A DNA stretch of 64,000 nucleotides, taken from the NCBI RefSeq assembly GCF_000181515.1, contig NZ_ABCG01000001.1, positions 558,001-622,000 of the forward strand. The letters run 5' to 3'. The notes under the pieces are model-generated. The model ran no database searches, was not told where the DNA came from, and saw only the letters and a list, made by a program, of their open reading frames with translations. Shown piece after piece: positions 47,160 through 55,640 of the stretch. Origin of the DNA: Erythrobacter sp. SD-21. GTDB lineage: Bacteria; Pseudomonadota; Alphaproteobacteria; Sphingomonadales; Sphingomonadaceae. Made by a program: the position numbers and the translations under genes. The stretch's first letter is position 1, and each line of letters starts with the position of its first letter.

Positions 47160-48181
47160 CCTTTTTTCAGACATTCGCGGCCGAGCAATTCGGCGATCTG
47201 CACCGCGTTGAGCGCCGCGCCCTTGCGAAGGTTGTCCGACACGCACCACAGAGCGATGCCGTTGTCGACCGTCGGATCGTCGCGCACGCGGCTGATGTAG
47301 GTGGCGCTGTCACCGGCGCTTTCGACCGGGGTCACGTATCCCTCGTCCTCGCGCTTGTCGATCAGCATGATGCCGGGCGCCTCGCGCAGGATTTCCTGTG
47401 CTTGTTCCGCCGACAGTTCGTTCTCGAACTCGATATTCACGCTTTCCGAATGGCCGACGAAGACCGGCACGCGCACGCAGGTTGCATTCAGCTTGATCTT
47501 GGGATCGAGGATCTTCTTGGTCTCGACCACCATCTTCCACTCTTCCTTGGTCGAGCCATCGTCCATGAAGACATCGATGTGCGGGATGACGTTGAAAGCG
47601 ATCTGCTTGGTGAACTTTTCCGGCACCACGGGATCGCCGACGAAGATCGCGCGGCTCTGCTGGAACAGCTCGTCCATGCCCGCCTTGCCCGCGCCGGAAA
47701 CCGATTGGTAGGTCGAGACGACAACACGCTTGATCGTCGCGGCATCGTGCAGCGGCTTCAAGGCCACCACCAGCTGCGCGGTCGAGCAGTTGGGATTAGC
47801 GATGATGTTGCGTTTCTTGTATTCGTGGATTGCCTCGGGGTTCACCTCCGGCACGATCAGCGGCACGTCGGGGTCCATGCGGTAGAGCGAGCTGTTGTCG
47901 ATCACCACGCAGCCGGCCGCCGCCGCCTTGGGCGCGTATTCCTTAGCCGGGCCGCTTCCGGCCGCAAACAGCGCAATATCCCAGCCGGACCAGTCGAAAT
48001 GCTCGATGTTCTTGCATTTGAGCATCTTGCCCGTGTCGCCGAATTCGACTTCGCTGCCGTGGCTGCGGCTGGATGCCACGGCTGCCACCTCGTCACAGGG
48101 AAACTCGCGCTCGGCGAGGACCTGCATTATTTCGCGCCCGACATTCCCGGTCGCGCCGACTACGGCAACACGATAACCCAA
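47156..48181 (-). CDS. asd: Aspartate-semialdehyde dehydrogenase, TTG start
   Basis: Converts aspartyl phosphate to aspartate semialdehyde for Lys/DAP, Thr and Met synthesis. 341 residues. NADP motif VVGATGNVGREIM at the N-terminus, catalytic C132 in NPNCSTAQL, and GAGKAGMDELFQQ and RVPVFVGHSESVNIEFE. No ATG or GTG precedes the Rossmann strand at a reasonable distance; the TTG at 48179-48181 has GGAGA 6 bases upstream and gives the standard N-terminus (M)GYRVAVVG. First gene of the long minus-strand run to 39612. Confidence 0.96.
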   Translation of the reverse strand: MGYRVAVVGATGNVGREIMQVLAEREFPCDEVAAVASSRSHGSEVEFGDTGKMLKCKNIEHFDWSGWDIALFAAGSGPAKEYAPKAAAAGCVVIDNSSLYRMDPDVPLIVPEVNPEAIHEYKKRNIIANPNCSTAQLVVALKPLHDAATIKRVVVSTYQSVSGAGKAGMDELFQQSRAIFVGDPVVPEKFTKQIAFNVIPHIDVFMDDGSTKEEWKMVVETKKILDPKIKLNATCVRVPVFVGHSESVNIEFENELSAEQAQEILREAPGIMLIDKREDEGYVTPVESAGDSATYISRVRDDPTVDNGIALWCVSDNLRKGAALNAVQIAELLGRECLKKG

Positions 48182-48222
48182 TGCACTTCTCCAATATGAA
48201 TTGCCGCCGAGATAGCGATTGG

Positions 48223-48262
48223 TTTCGCGCCCGCAAGCGCACATTCGATTGCGGGCGCGAAA
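48223..48262 (-). terminator. 14-bp hairpin after the S9 peptidase gene
   Basis: TTTCGCGCCCGCAA (48223-48236) pairs perfectly with TTGCGGGCGCGAAA (48249-48262) around a 12-base loop. It begins 3 bases after the S9 peptidase stop and lies upstream of asd on the same strand. No long U-run follows, but the strength and position suggest transcript termination or 3'-end protection. Confidence 0.6.
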
Positions 48263-48265
48263 GGT

Positions 48266-50515
48266 TCATTCCGGGGGCGTCACGCCATGATGCTCGAGGA
48301 AGCGGAACACCGTGTTGTAGCGGTGCGGGCTGATCTGCTCGCCGGAGACGCGGTGCGTGTAGCCGGGATACAGCATCATCTGAAACGGCACATTGGCCTC
48401 CTGCATCGCCGAGATCACCTCGGTCGCGTTTTCGAATACGACGTTGTCGTCCGCCATGCCGTGGATCAGCAGGAGCGGATCGGTGATTTTCGTGGCGTTC
48501 GGGATGGCGGACGCGGCCTCATAGGCCTCGGCATCGTCCTGCGGCGTGCCCATGTAGCGTTCAGTGTAATGAGTATCGTAGAGTTCCCACCGCGTGACCG
48601 GCGCGCCCGAGATGCCGGCGGCGTACAAGCCGGGATCGGCCTGCAACTGCTTGAGAGTCATGTAACCGCCGTAGGACCAGCCATCGATGGCAATCTTGTC
48701 CGGATCGACGAAATCGAGCGTCTTCAGGTACTCCGCACCCGCCTTCTGATCGCGCACCTCGACCCCGCCCATGGCGCGGTAGATCGGCTGCTCAAAGGCG
48801 ACGCCGCGGTTGGCGCTGCCACGATTGTCGAGCGCGAACCAGATATAGCCCTTGTCGACAATTGCCTGCCTGAGAGCGCCATTCCAGCCCTTGTTGACGA
48901 TCTGCGGGCCCGGACCGCTGTAGTGGTAGTAGTAGACCGGATATTTCTTCCCCGGCGCCATCTCGGGCGTGACCATTTCCCAATACAGCGGCGTGCCGTC
49001 TTCTGCGGGGATGGTGCCGTACTTGGTCGGGCGGTGGCTGGCGAGGAAGGGCGCGTAGGGGTGGTCTGCGTCCAGCGCGTTTTCCTCGATCCAGGCGAGC
49101 CGCTGGCCGGTGGCATCAGCGATATAACTTTGCGGCGGACGGTCGTCGTTGGAGCGGCTGATGAGCAGCGTCTGCCCCTTGCCGTCCATGCTCGCCGAGT
49201 GGGTGTAGCCAAGCTCGGTCAGGCGGGTGATTGCACCGGGATTAGCAAGGTCGACGGAATAGACGTGCTGCTCGAGCACACCATCCTTCGTGCCTTGGAA
49301 GAACACGCGCCCGGCCCGCTGGTCGACGCCGACCAGCTTGGTGACGACCCACTCGCCGCTGGTCAGCTGGGTCCAACCGGTCTTACCCGCTTCGTCGAGC
49401 AGGTAGAGGTGGCCATAGCCGTCACGCTCCGACCACCAGACGAGATTGCCATTATCCAGCCACTTGTAGTCGCTGCCGAGGTTGATCCAGTAGTCCTCGA
49501 CTGCCGCGTTTTCGGTGAACAGCACCTGGCTCTCACCCGTAGCGGAGTCGACACGCAGGATGTCCATCACCGTCTGCTCGCGGTTCTGGCGGGTCACGTA
49601 GAGATCGTTACCCGACCAGTCGACGCGGGCGAGGTAGATGTCGGGGTTGTCGCCGAGGTCAACCTTCACGCGGTTCTGGCCGTTAAGATCCATCACATAG
49701 AGTTCGACCACGGCGTTGTCGCTGCCCGCCACCGGATAGCGCTGGTCGAAGACCTTGGTCCCCGTCGCCCCGATTGCGGCGCGTGTCACGATGCCGACCC
49801 CGCTTTCATCGAAGCGCTCGACCGCGATGCGGCTCTCGTCCGGGCTCCACCAGTACCCGTCGATACGCGCCATTTCCTCCTGCGCGACGAATTCGGCCTC
49901 GCCCCAGCGAATGTCGGCGCCTTCCTTGGGCGTGATCGGCGCGGCCTCGCCCATCACCTCGCCGACCCACAGCTGGCGGTCGCGCACGAAGCTGATGTAG
50001 TTGCCATGCGGGCTCAGCGCGGGATTAAGCTCGCTTTCCTCGGTATCGGTGACCTGCACCACCTGCCCGTCGAGGCTGGCGAGGTAGAGGTCTCCATCCA
50101 GAGGGACGAGGATGGCCTTGCCGTTCGAGGTCCATTCGTAGCTGATTATCCCTAAAAGATTACCCACGCGCGCACGCTCACGCTGCATCTTCTCGTCCTC
50201 GGACAATTCGCGGCCCGAGCCCACCTTCTCGCTATCGACCAGCATCAACCACTCGCCCGTCTCGCGGTCGAAGGCCCAAAGGTCGTAGCGGGCCAGATCA
50301 TCCTCGCGGTTGCGCAACACGGTGAGATAACGGCCATCGGGCGAGAGCTTGGCCTGCCGCGGGCTCGGCCCGTCGAGGCTGGGCGAGGCAAAGACCCGCT
50401 CGAAGGTGAGGTCCATGGCGGCTTTCTCCTGCGCTGGGGAATGGTGGTCGGCATAGGCCGGGGCGCTGAGGCACGTGCCCAGTACGAGGGCGGCGGCGAG
50501 GTTGAGCGACTTCAT
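48266..50515 (-). CDS. S9B dipeptidyl peptidase IV-like peptidase
   Basis: 749-residue exported prolyl oligopeptidase-family enzyme. The ATG at 50515 (GGGAGAG upstream) starts a Sec signal peptide ending near SAPAYA. An N-terminal beta-propeller domain with many SPDGRYL-like and SPDESRIAV strands is followed by the catalytic alpha/beta hydrolase domain: S614 in GWSYGGYM, the aspartate in GMADDNVVF (about 689-690) and H721 in YPGYTHRVSG. It would remove X-Pro dipeptides in the periplasm, complementing the ACE-like enzyme encoded nearby on the same strand. The frame is open upstream of 50515, but that part lacks coding character. Confidence 0.95.
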   Translation of the reverse strand: MKSLNLAAALVLGTCLSAPAYADHHSPAQEKAAMDLTFERVFASPSLDGPSPRQAKLSPDGRYLTVLRNREDDLARYDLWAFDRETGEWLMLVDSEKVGSGRELSEDEKMQRERARVGNLLGIISYEWTSNGKAILVPLDGDLYLASLDGQVVQVTDTEESELNPALSPHGNYISFVRDRQLWVGEVMGEAAPITPKEGADIRWGEAEFVAQEEMARIDGYWWSPDESRIAVERFDESGVGIVTRAAIGATGTKVFDQRYPVAGSDNAVVELYVMDLNGQNRVKVDLGDNPDIYLARVDWSGNDLYVTRQNREQTVMDILRVDSATGESQVLFTENAAVEDYWINLGSDYKWLDNGNLVWWSERDGYGHLYLLDEAGKTGWTQLTSGEWVVTKLVGVDQRAGRVFFQGTKDGVLEQHVYSVDLANPGAITRLTELGYTHSASMDGKGQTLLISRSNDDRPPQSYIADATGQRLAWIEENALDADHPYAPFLASHRPTKYGTIPAEDGTPLYWEMVTPEMAPGKKYPVYYYHYSGPGPQIVNKGWNGALRQAIVDKGYIWFALDNRGSANRGVAFEQPIYRAMGGVEVRDQKAGAEYLKTLDFVDPDKIAIDGWSYGGYMTLKQLQADPGLYAAGISGAPVTRWELYDTHYTERYMGTPQDDAEAYEAASAIPNATKITDPLLLIHGMADDNVVFENATEVISAMQEANVPFQMMLYPGYTHRVSGEQISPHRYNTVFRFLEHHGVTPPE

Positions 50516-50661
50516 GTTCTCTCCCGGAATCAATCGCCAGGCGTCCTCGCAAGGGCGGAAGGCGAAAGCAAGCGCCACCACCGCAACACGGGTTTTTATG
50601 CTTAAATTCGAGTTAAGCGCGTCTCCTTAAATTCTCTTAAGGTGCGGCTGTCAGAAACTGT

Positions 50662-50793
50662 CCTTGTCACCGGGCGGCCACTTCCGGCTCACAGGCTTCC
50701 CGGCGGCATCAAGACCGGGCCGATTTCGGCTCATCATGATCCCCACGTGACAAGGGCGGCCTCTTCTGGGAGGTCGCCCTTATTTCTTGTGCG
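50662..50793 (+). ncRNA. Candidate structured RNA ending in a hairpin terminator
   Basis: Within the 413-base gap between the S9 peptidase and rplS genes, CCTTGTCAC (50662-50670) is perfectly complementary to GTGACAAGG (50747-50755), 76 bases apart, and would close a compact RNA. Inside are smaller stems (for example GCCGA/TCGGC near 50720). A hairpin GGGCGGCCTC/GAGGTCGCCC (50754-50779) follows directly with a T-rich tail TTATTTCTT, as in an intrinsic terminator on the plus strand, although no plus-strand protein gene lies upstream. This suggests a small RNA. I cannot match it to 6S, tmRNA or SRP RNA. Bases 50516-50661 hold the peptidase leader and nothing else I recognise. Confidence 0.35.
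50706..50723. repeat. 18-bp dispersed repeat copy 2
   Basis: Exact second copy of the 18-mer at 9800-9817, located inside the candidate structured RNA. Confidence 0.45.
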
Positions 50794-50838
50794 CATTGGG
50801 GCGGCCTCTTCAGGGAGGTCGCCCTTATTTCTTGTGCG
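50754..50838. repeat. Tandem duplicated 40-bp hairpin unit
   Basis: Two units, 50754-50793 and 50799-50838, match at 39 of 40 positions with a 5-base spacer. Each folds as GGGCGGCCTC - six-base loop - GAGGTCGCCC and continues TTATTTCTTGTGCG; the only difference is T versus A in the loop. On the plus strand both resemble intrinsic terminators. Confidence 0.85.
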
Positions 50839-50866
50839 ACGTGGAAAAGGCGATCGCGCAAACGAA

Positions 50867-50892
50867 AAGGGCGGCCCCGCAGGACCGCCCTT
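50867..50892 (-). terminator. Intrinsic terminator of rplS
   Basis: On the minus strand AAGGGCGG and CCGCCCTT form an 8-bp stem (50892-50885 with 50874-50867) with a 10-base loop, followed by TT and more Ts (complement of AAAA at 50865-50868). It lies 37 bases after the rplS stop. Confidence 0.8.
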
Positions 50893-50928
50893 CCCTTGTC
50901 TCTTGCGAGAAGCTTTACGCCCCAGAAA

Positions 50929-51297
50929 TCAGGACTTCGGCGCGTTGTCGCGGCGTTCCGCGATACGCGCGCGCTTGCCGGTGCGGCCGCGCAGGTAGTA
51001 AAGCTTCGCGCGACGCACGATACCGCGGCGGACCACGGTGATGCTGTCGACGATCGGCGAATACACCGGGAACACACGTTCCACGCCTTCACCGAACGAA
51101 AGCTTGCGGACGGTGAAGTTGCTGCCCATGCCGCGGTTCGAGCGGGCAATGACAACGCCTTCGAAATTCTGGACACGCTCGCGGGTGCCTTCGACAACCT
51201 TCACGCCGACGCGGACGGTGTCGCCTGCGCGAAATTCGGGAATGTCCTTGCCGAGGTTTTCGATAGCTTCGGCTTCGAGCTGCTGGATCAGGTTCAT
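50929..51297 (-). CDS. rplS: 50S ribosomal protein L19
   Basis: Large-subunit protein, 122 residues from the ATG at 51297: [60 protein letters not shown] and [18 protein letters not shown] are all diagnostic. The frame is open further upstream into trmD sequence but the L19 start is clear. It follows trmD by 13 bases and ends the ffh-rpsP-rimM-trmD-rplS gene set; an intrinsic terminator follows. Confidence 0.98.
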   Translation of the reverse strand: MNLIQQLEAEAIENLGKDIPEFRAGDTVRVGVKVVEGTRERVQNFEGVVIARSNRGMGSNFTVRKLSFGEGVERVFPVYSPIVDSITVVRRGIVRRAKLYYLRGRTGKRARIAERRDNAPKS

Positions 51298-51310
51298 TGG
51301 CCTGGTCTTC

Positions 51311-52138
51311 CTACTTCTTTTGCCGCGCATCAGAGGCAGACTGGTCCCGATCGCCACTGTAGCGATCCCAAAGGTCCGGCCTGCGTAACCGTGTGTCTTC
51401 CTCGCTCCTTGCCTTGCGCCAAGCAGCGATCTTCGCATGATCCCCCGATCGCAGCACTTCAGGGATCGTGCGCCCTTCCCATTCCTGGGGTCGGGTGTAT
51501 TGCGGATATTCGATGAGCCCGTTCTCGTAGGACTCTTCGACTCCGCTATCGGGCGCGCCCATTACTCCGGGAAGCAGCCGAATGCAAGCGTCGAGTATGG
51601 CGATAGCCGCGGTCTCCCCGCCCGACAGGACGATATCGGCAAGACTGACCTGCTCGATCTCGGGGTAATGGTCGAAAATCCGCTCGTCGAAGCCCTCGAA
51701 CCGCCCGCACAGAATGGCGACGCCGGGGCCGGCCGCGATTTCTCGAATACGCGCCTGCGTGATGGGCTTCCCGCGCGGTGTCATGGCGAGGATGGGGAGC
51801 GGCGCAACACCTGCATCCGTTCGTGCTGAGCCTGTCGAAGTATGAACGGTTTCGCGCGCCGCCTGCACTTCGACAGGCTCAGTGCGAACGGAGTTTTGGT
51901 GGCTCGTAATCACATGATCGAGCGCCCGCCCCAGCACATCGGCCTTGAGCACCATGCCCGCTCCGCCGCCTGCCGGCGTGTCATCGACCGTACGATGCTT
52001 GTCCTGCGCGAAATCGCGGATCTGGACGGTCTCGCACGACCAGCCCCCCCGCTCGAGCGCCTTGCCCGCAAGCGACACGCCCAGCGGCCCAGGGAACATC
52101 TCGGGATAGAGGGTCAGGATAGTGGCGGCGAAGGTCAT
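51311..52138 (-). CDS. trmD: tRNA (guanine-N1)-methyltransferase TrmD with an in-frame repeat insert
   Basis: SPOUT methyltransferase making m1G37 in tRNAs. 275 residues, longer than the usual about 230-250. Family motifs: [54 protein letters not shown] and [20 protein letters not shown]. Residues about 81-111 (containing SVRTEPVEV and STGSARTD) are not part of the normal enzyme. They are encoded by the REP-like palindrome at 51817-51891, which was accepted in frame at a surface loop between the GGGAGMV region and [12 protein letters not shown]. The gene is probably functional since all catalytic motifs remain. Start ATG at 52138 overlaps the stop of the upstream small membrane protein. Confidence 0.95.
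   Translation of the reverse strand: MTFAATILTLYPEMFPGPLGVSLAGKALERGGWSCETVQIRDFAQDKHRTVDDTPAGGGAGMVLKADVLGRALDHVITSHQNSVRTEPVEVQAARETVHTSTGSARTDAGVAPLPILAMTPRGKPITQARIREIAAGPGVAILCGRFEGFDERIFDHYPEIEQVSLADIVLSGGETAAIAILDACIRLLPGVMGAPDSGVEESYENGLIEYPQYTRPQEWEGRTIPEVLRSGDHAKIAAWRKARSEEDTRLRRPDLWDRYSGDRDQSASDARQKK
51817..51891. repeat. REP-like palindrome inside trmD
   Basis: Left arm CCGTTCGTGCTGAGCCTGTC and on to 51841; right arm 51867-51891 is its near-perfect reverse complement (23 of 25 positions). The loop is 25 bases. The core GAGCCTGTCGAAG / CTTCGACAGGCTC is a widespread extragenic palindrome in sphingomonads and other proteobacteria (from memory). Here it lies inside a coding frame. 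Confidence 0.88.
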
Positions 52139-52458
52139 GCCTCACCGATCCGCTTTTTGATGGAGCGCCAGATTAGGAACAAGGGGATCGTAATTAGCAG
52201 ATAACCTACTGGCAGTATCAATCCGTAAAAAGTCAATGCAACGAAGTCAGCTCTGCCAGCGTTGAAATCGAGTGATCCCGTTCGAGGGAAAAGCATTATA
52301 GAAATAGCGAGTCCTAACGAAAGTAGCGGAACAACCGCGATCCAGAACCACCAGTTCTTAAGTCTTCCGTCCGCGCTCAACGACCTGACGACGAAGGAGC
52401 AGCTTCCTGCGAAAACAATCGCAATCGTAATGTCTAACACTGCGGTAAAATCGGTCAT
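52135..52458 (-). CDS. Hypothetical three-span membrane protein
   Basis: 107 residues from the ATG at 52458, which overlaps the nitrilase stop by 4 bases (ATGA); a TTG two codons upstream is less likely. Hydrophobic segments [38 protein letters not shown] and [20 protein letters not shown] point to three membrane spans; the C-terminus is basic ([10 protein letters not shown]). The DNA is noticeably less GC-rich than its neighbours. Function and family unknown. It lies between nitrilase and trmD with overlaps on both sides. Confidence 0.72.
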   Translation of the reverse strand: MTDFTAVLDITIAIVFAGSCSFVVRSLSADGRLKNWWFWIAVVPLLSLGLAISIMLFPRTGSLDFNAGRADFVALTFYGLILPVGYLLITIPLFLIWRSIKKRIGEA

Positions 52459-53405
52459 ACCCAATCGACCCCGCTCTTCGCTCGTGTATCAACCTTCAAC
52501 TCAAACACATCGGGTCGGGAATAGTGGCCGTCCGTGTCAAGGCTCGTTAGCCCCTGCCCGATCTCGTTGAGGTCGAGATCTGCATACAGCGTTTCCTCTC
52601 CCTCGCCCGCCTGAGCCATGATCCACGCATCGGGCGCGATGATCATCGAACCGCCGCGATTGAGCGCATCGCCCTCGATTGCTTCGATGAGCTCCTTCGC
52701 TGCCGCACCGGCACCGGCACGCTCCAGTCCGTCGAACAGATCGTCCTTTGCCTGCACCAGCCCCGCCGCGAGCACAAAGCAGCGACCCTCCATCGCATAA
52801 TGCCGCGAGGCGAGCGCGTATTCTTCGCGCACGGTGGGCCAGCAGGCGACGTGTACGCTTTCGCCAAGGTTGTGCATTGCCGCCCGCGCCAAGGGCATCC
52901 AGTGCTCCCAGCAGATCAGCGAGCCGACCTTGCCCCACTCCGCCTGGTGCACGCCCAGCGTCGAGCCGTCGCCGCGCATCCAGACAAGGCGCTCGCCATG
53001 GGTGGGCACTAGCTTGCGGTGGTCGAGCACGGGCAGGCCGGGCCGGAAGGTCATCTGGTTGTTGTAGAGGCTCGACCGCACCCGCTCATGAGCGCCGATG
53101 CTGATGACCGCGCCGCTCTCGTCGGCGAGCTCCTGCAAGGGCAGCAGCCGCTCGTCATTGGCCACCACGGCCTGTTCGAGCAGGATTCGGTGCAGCGCCT
53201 TGGTGCCGGGATGGTCCCACAAAGCCGCGCCGGGCGCCTCGTCGAGCCACAGCGGATAGCCGCCAAGAAACGTCTCGCCGAACGCGACCAGCTGCGCCCC
53301 GCCCTCCACCGCCTCACGCGCCAGGCGTACGGCCTTTTCGATCCCGTCGCCAATGGCGAGCGGAATGGGCGCGGCTTGGACGATGGCGACGTTCAGCGTG
53401 GTCAT
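52455..53405 (-). CDS. Nitrilase-family carbon-nitrogen hydrolase
   Basis: 316-residue hydrolase with the complete catalytic triad: E44 (AFGETFLGGYP), K131 (HRKLVPTHGERLVW) and C165 (SLICWEHWMPLARA). These sequences resemble true nitrilases (nitrile to carboxylic acid and ammonia) more than general amidases. Cytoplasmic, no signal peptide. It belongs to a block inserted between rimM and trmD and is coupled to the small membrane protein gene downstream. It is divergent from the thioredoxin-reductase-like gene with a 56-base gap. Confidence 0.92.
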   Translation of the reverse strand: MTTLNVAIVQAAPIPLAIGDGIEKAVRLAREAVEGGAQLVAFGETFLGGYPLWLDEAPGAALWDHPGTKALHRILLEQAVVANDERLLPLQELADESGAVISIGAHERVRSSLYNNQMTFRPGLPVLDHRKLVPTHGERLVWMRGDGSTLGVHQAEWGKVGSLICWEHWMPLARAAMHNLGESVHVACWPTVREEYALASRHYAMEGRCFVLAAGLVQAKDDLFDGLERAGAGAAAKELIEAIEGDALNRGGSMIIAPDAWIMAQAGEGEETLYADLDLNEIGQGLTSLDTDGHYSRPDVFELKVDTRAKSGVDWV

Positions 53406-53461
53406 GCATGGGCGGTTAGCGCGGGCGGCACCGTTTTGCCATCCCGCGCGTTAACCCCGGC

Positions 53462-54382
53462 ATGAGCGAACCAATCGACGACTGCATCATCATCGGCGCC
53501 GGGCCTGCGGGCTTGACGGCGGCGATCTATCTGGCGCGCTACCACCTCGACATCCGCCTGTTCGATTGCGGCACCAGCCGTGCGAGCTGGATCCCGACCA
53601 GCCGCAACCACGCCGGCTTTCCCGATGGCATCAATGGCGAGGAATTGCTCGACCGGATGCGCGATCAGGCGGCGAAATACGGCGCCATGCGCGAGCCCAA
53701 GCGAGTTACCGATCTCACCAAGCCGGACGAATGCTTCACCGTCACCTGCGACGACGAGAGCTATCGCGCGCGCACTGTCCTGCTCGCGACCGGCGTGGTC
53801 AACAACCGCCCCGAAGGCATCGACGAGCAGTTGCATGACGAGGCCCTCTCGCGCGGGCTCATCCGCTATTGCCCGGTCTGCGACGGGTACGAGGTGACCG
53901 ACAAAAAGGTCGCGGTGATCGGCACCGGCGACCACGGTACAGCCGAAGCGCAGTTCCTCCGCACCTATACCAGCGATATCACGCTGGTTTCCCCCGGCGG
54001 CGATCACGATCTGTCGGACACATGCAGCAAGGCATTGGATGAAGCGGGCATCAAGCGCGTCGCGGGCCCTTGCGGGGATTTCGCGGTGGAGAATGGCGCG
54101 ATCGTGTTCGACACAGCCGAAGGGCGCATGCGGTTCGATTCGATGTATCCCGCGCTCGGCTCGGTCGTGCGGTCGGGCTTGGCGCAGTCCTGCGGCGCCA
54201 AGGTAAGCGACCAAGACTGCGTGCTGGTGGACGATCATCTCGAAACGAGCGTGTCCGGCCTCTTCGCCGCGGGTGACGTGGTGCTCGGGCTGGATCAGAT
54301 CAGCCACGCCATGGGGCAGGCCGGCGTCGCCTCGACCGCAATCCGCAATTACCTGGCCGAAATAATGCCCTTAAGGCGTTAG
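53462..54382 (+). CDS. Thioredoxin reductase-like FAD/NAD(P) oxidoreductase
   Basis: 306-residue flavoprotein of the TrxB family. FAD motif [18 protein letters not shown] (12-17 core), redox pair C137-P-V-C140 in [13 protein letters not shown] motif [15 protein letters not shown] and the late FAD motif [11 protein letters not shown]. The substrate may be a thioredoxin or another disulphide partner; no thioredoxin gene is adjacent. It is the only plus-strand gene in the 50.9-57.7 kb region and so breaks the ffh-rpsP-rimM-trmD-rplS order. It converges on a lipoprotein gene with a 4-base overlap (54379-54382). Confidence 0.9.
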   Translation: MSEPIDDCIIIGAGPAGLTAAIYLARYHLDIRLFDCGTSRASWIPTSRNHAGFPDGINGEELLDRMRDQAAKYGAMREPKRVTDLTKPDECFTVTCDDESYRARTVLLATGVVNNRPEGIDEQLHDEALSRGLIRYCPVCDGYEVTDKKVAVIGTGDHGTAEAQFLRTYTSDITLVSPGGDHDLSDTCSKALDEAGIKRVAGPCGDFAVENGAIVFDTAEGRMRFDSMYPALGSVVRSGLAQSCGAKVSDQDCVLVDDHLETSVSGLFAAGDVVLGLDQISHAMGQAGVASTAIRNYLAEIMPLRR

Positions 54383-55113
54383 CCCGAACATTTGATGAAG
54401 ACGACGCCGTCGCCGGTTATCGTGGCCGACCCGATCTTGACCGGATCATAGGCTGCATCCGTTGCAGGACGCAGGATTGCGACCCCATCCGGACCGCGGC
54501 TTTCCATCGGCAGATCCGGCATCGGCTCGTCGAGGTCGAGGCGCGGATAATCGCCCAGGATCACGAGCGCATTGTCATCATGATCGGCGATATCAGCCTC
54601 CATCACGAGACCGCCCGACGTGCGACGGATGAAGAAATCGGGATTATCGCAATCGGCGGATACGCCTTTAGCTACCCACACGCCGGTAAGGTAGCTTGCG
54701 CTCAGTTTCTGTCCTCCTGCCCGGGAGGGATCGCGGTCACGTGCGGGTGGGGCGATGGAATCGATACGATTTGGCTCGATCGTGCCGCGGCCTTGCTGAC
54801 ACATGCTCATTTCCGCTCGATCTCCGGTGATCCGGACATAATCGCCCGGGCCGAATGCCTCTTCCCCAAGCGCAAGCGCCCAAGTGTCACCATCGGGAGT
54901 GCGAAGGATCGGGCATTCTACTCCGGCCTCGATACGGCCTTCGACGGTAATTTCACCCGTCGCGAGGTCGGGCCGATCAAGGCGGCCTTCCGCCCCGGCG
55001 TCCGTCTCGGCCGGCAGGTCGGAACCGCCTGGGTCGCGCTGGCCTTCGGATGAACCGCAAGCGGCGAGCCCTATAAACAACGGAAGTGCGAGTGATCTGA
55101 GAAGGTAGGTCAT
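54379..55113 (-). CDS. Hypothetical lipoprotein
   Basis: 244 residues with a lipoprotein signal ending LAAC (C19). The mature part begins with a flexible acidic linker ([20 protein letters not shown]) and then a segment ([38 protein letters not shown]) that looks like an OB-fold-type domain with cysteines. A second domain contains [21 protein letters not shown]. Function unknown; probably surface- or periplasm-facing. Located between rimM and the oxidoreductase. Confidence 0.78.
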   Translation of the reverse strand: MTYLLRSLALPLFIGLAACGSSEGQRDPGGSDLPAETDAGAEGRLDRPDLATGEITVEGRIEAGVECPILRTPDGDTWALALGEEAFGPGDYVRITGDRAEMSMCQQGRGTIEPNRIDSIAPPARDRDPSRAGGQKLSASYLTGVWVAKGVSADCDNPDFFIRRTSGGLVMEADIADHDDNALVILGDYPRLDLDEPMPDLPMESRGPDGVAILRPATDAAYDPVKIGSATITGDGVVFIKCSG

Positions 55114-55146
55114 GGCAGGCCAACGGGGTTCATTCGCCGCATGTTC

Positions 55147-55632
55147 CTATTCGGCGAAGTCTGCGTTTACCATAAGCTTCTCGCTATCCCACCCCGGCAC
55201 GGCCTGTCTCGTTAGCGGAACCATGAATTTCTTGCCGTCGGGCTTCTCTATTTCGACGATCTCGGTCGCGCCGAAATTCTCGACCGCGCAGACGCGGCCG
55301 ACCGCCTCGCCCGTGTCGGTGACGACAGGGAGGCCCAACAAATCGGAATAGTAGAATTCGCCCTCTTCCAGCGCGGGAAGCGCCTCGCGCGGGACGGTGA
55401 GGACGGTGCCACGCAGTTTCTCGGCGGCGGTGCGGTCCGCGACTTCGGCGAAGCGCGCAATGGCGCCGCCCTTGTTGTCGCTGCGGAGCTTGGATAGGGT
55501 CAGCGCCCCCTCGTTGAAGCTCTTGTGCGGTTTGAGGCCTTCCAGCCCTTCCCCGAACAACTTCAGACGGACTTCGCCCGCCACGCCATGCGCACCGGTG
55601 ACGGCTGCCAGCGTGACGGGTGTGTCCTGCAT
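55147..55632 (-). CDS. rimM: Ribosome maturation factor RimM
   Basis: 161-residue assembly factor for the 30S head. N-terminal RimM domain (VTLAAVTGAHGVAGEVRLKL) and C-terminal PRC-barrel (FYYSDLLGLPVVTDTGEAVG, then EIEKPDGKKFMVPLTRQAVP). It lies 8 bases after rpsP. The usual next gene, trmD, is displaced about 3 kb downstream by four intervening genes. Confidence 0.96.
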   Translation of the reverse strand: MQDTPVTLAAVTGAHGVAGEVRLKLFGEGLEGLKPHKSFNEGALTLSKLRSDNKGGAIARFAEVADRTAAEKLRGTVLTVPREALPALEEGEFYYSDLLGLPVVTDTGEAVGRVCAVENFGATEIVEIEKPDGKKFMVPLTRQAVPGWDSEKLMVNADFAE

Positions 55633-55640
55633 GGGCGCGA

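Noticed and set aside
48287-50155. Plus-strand open frame of about 620 codons opposite the S9 peptidase gene
   Set aside because: Antisense shadow of a well-supported gene, rich in Asp/Val/Arg from complementary codons and without domain matches I recognise.
50640-50760. 6S RNA, tmRNA or 4.5S RNA in the gap near rplS
   Set aside because: I could not find the characteristic 4.5S core or the tmRNA ends, and cannot confirm a 6S fold by eye; kept only as an unassigned structured RNA.
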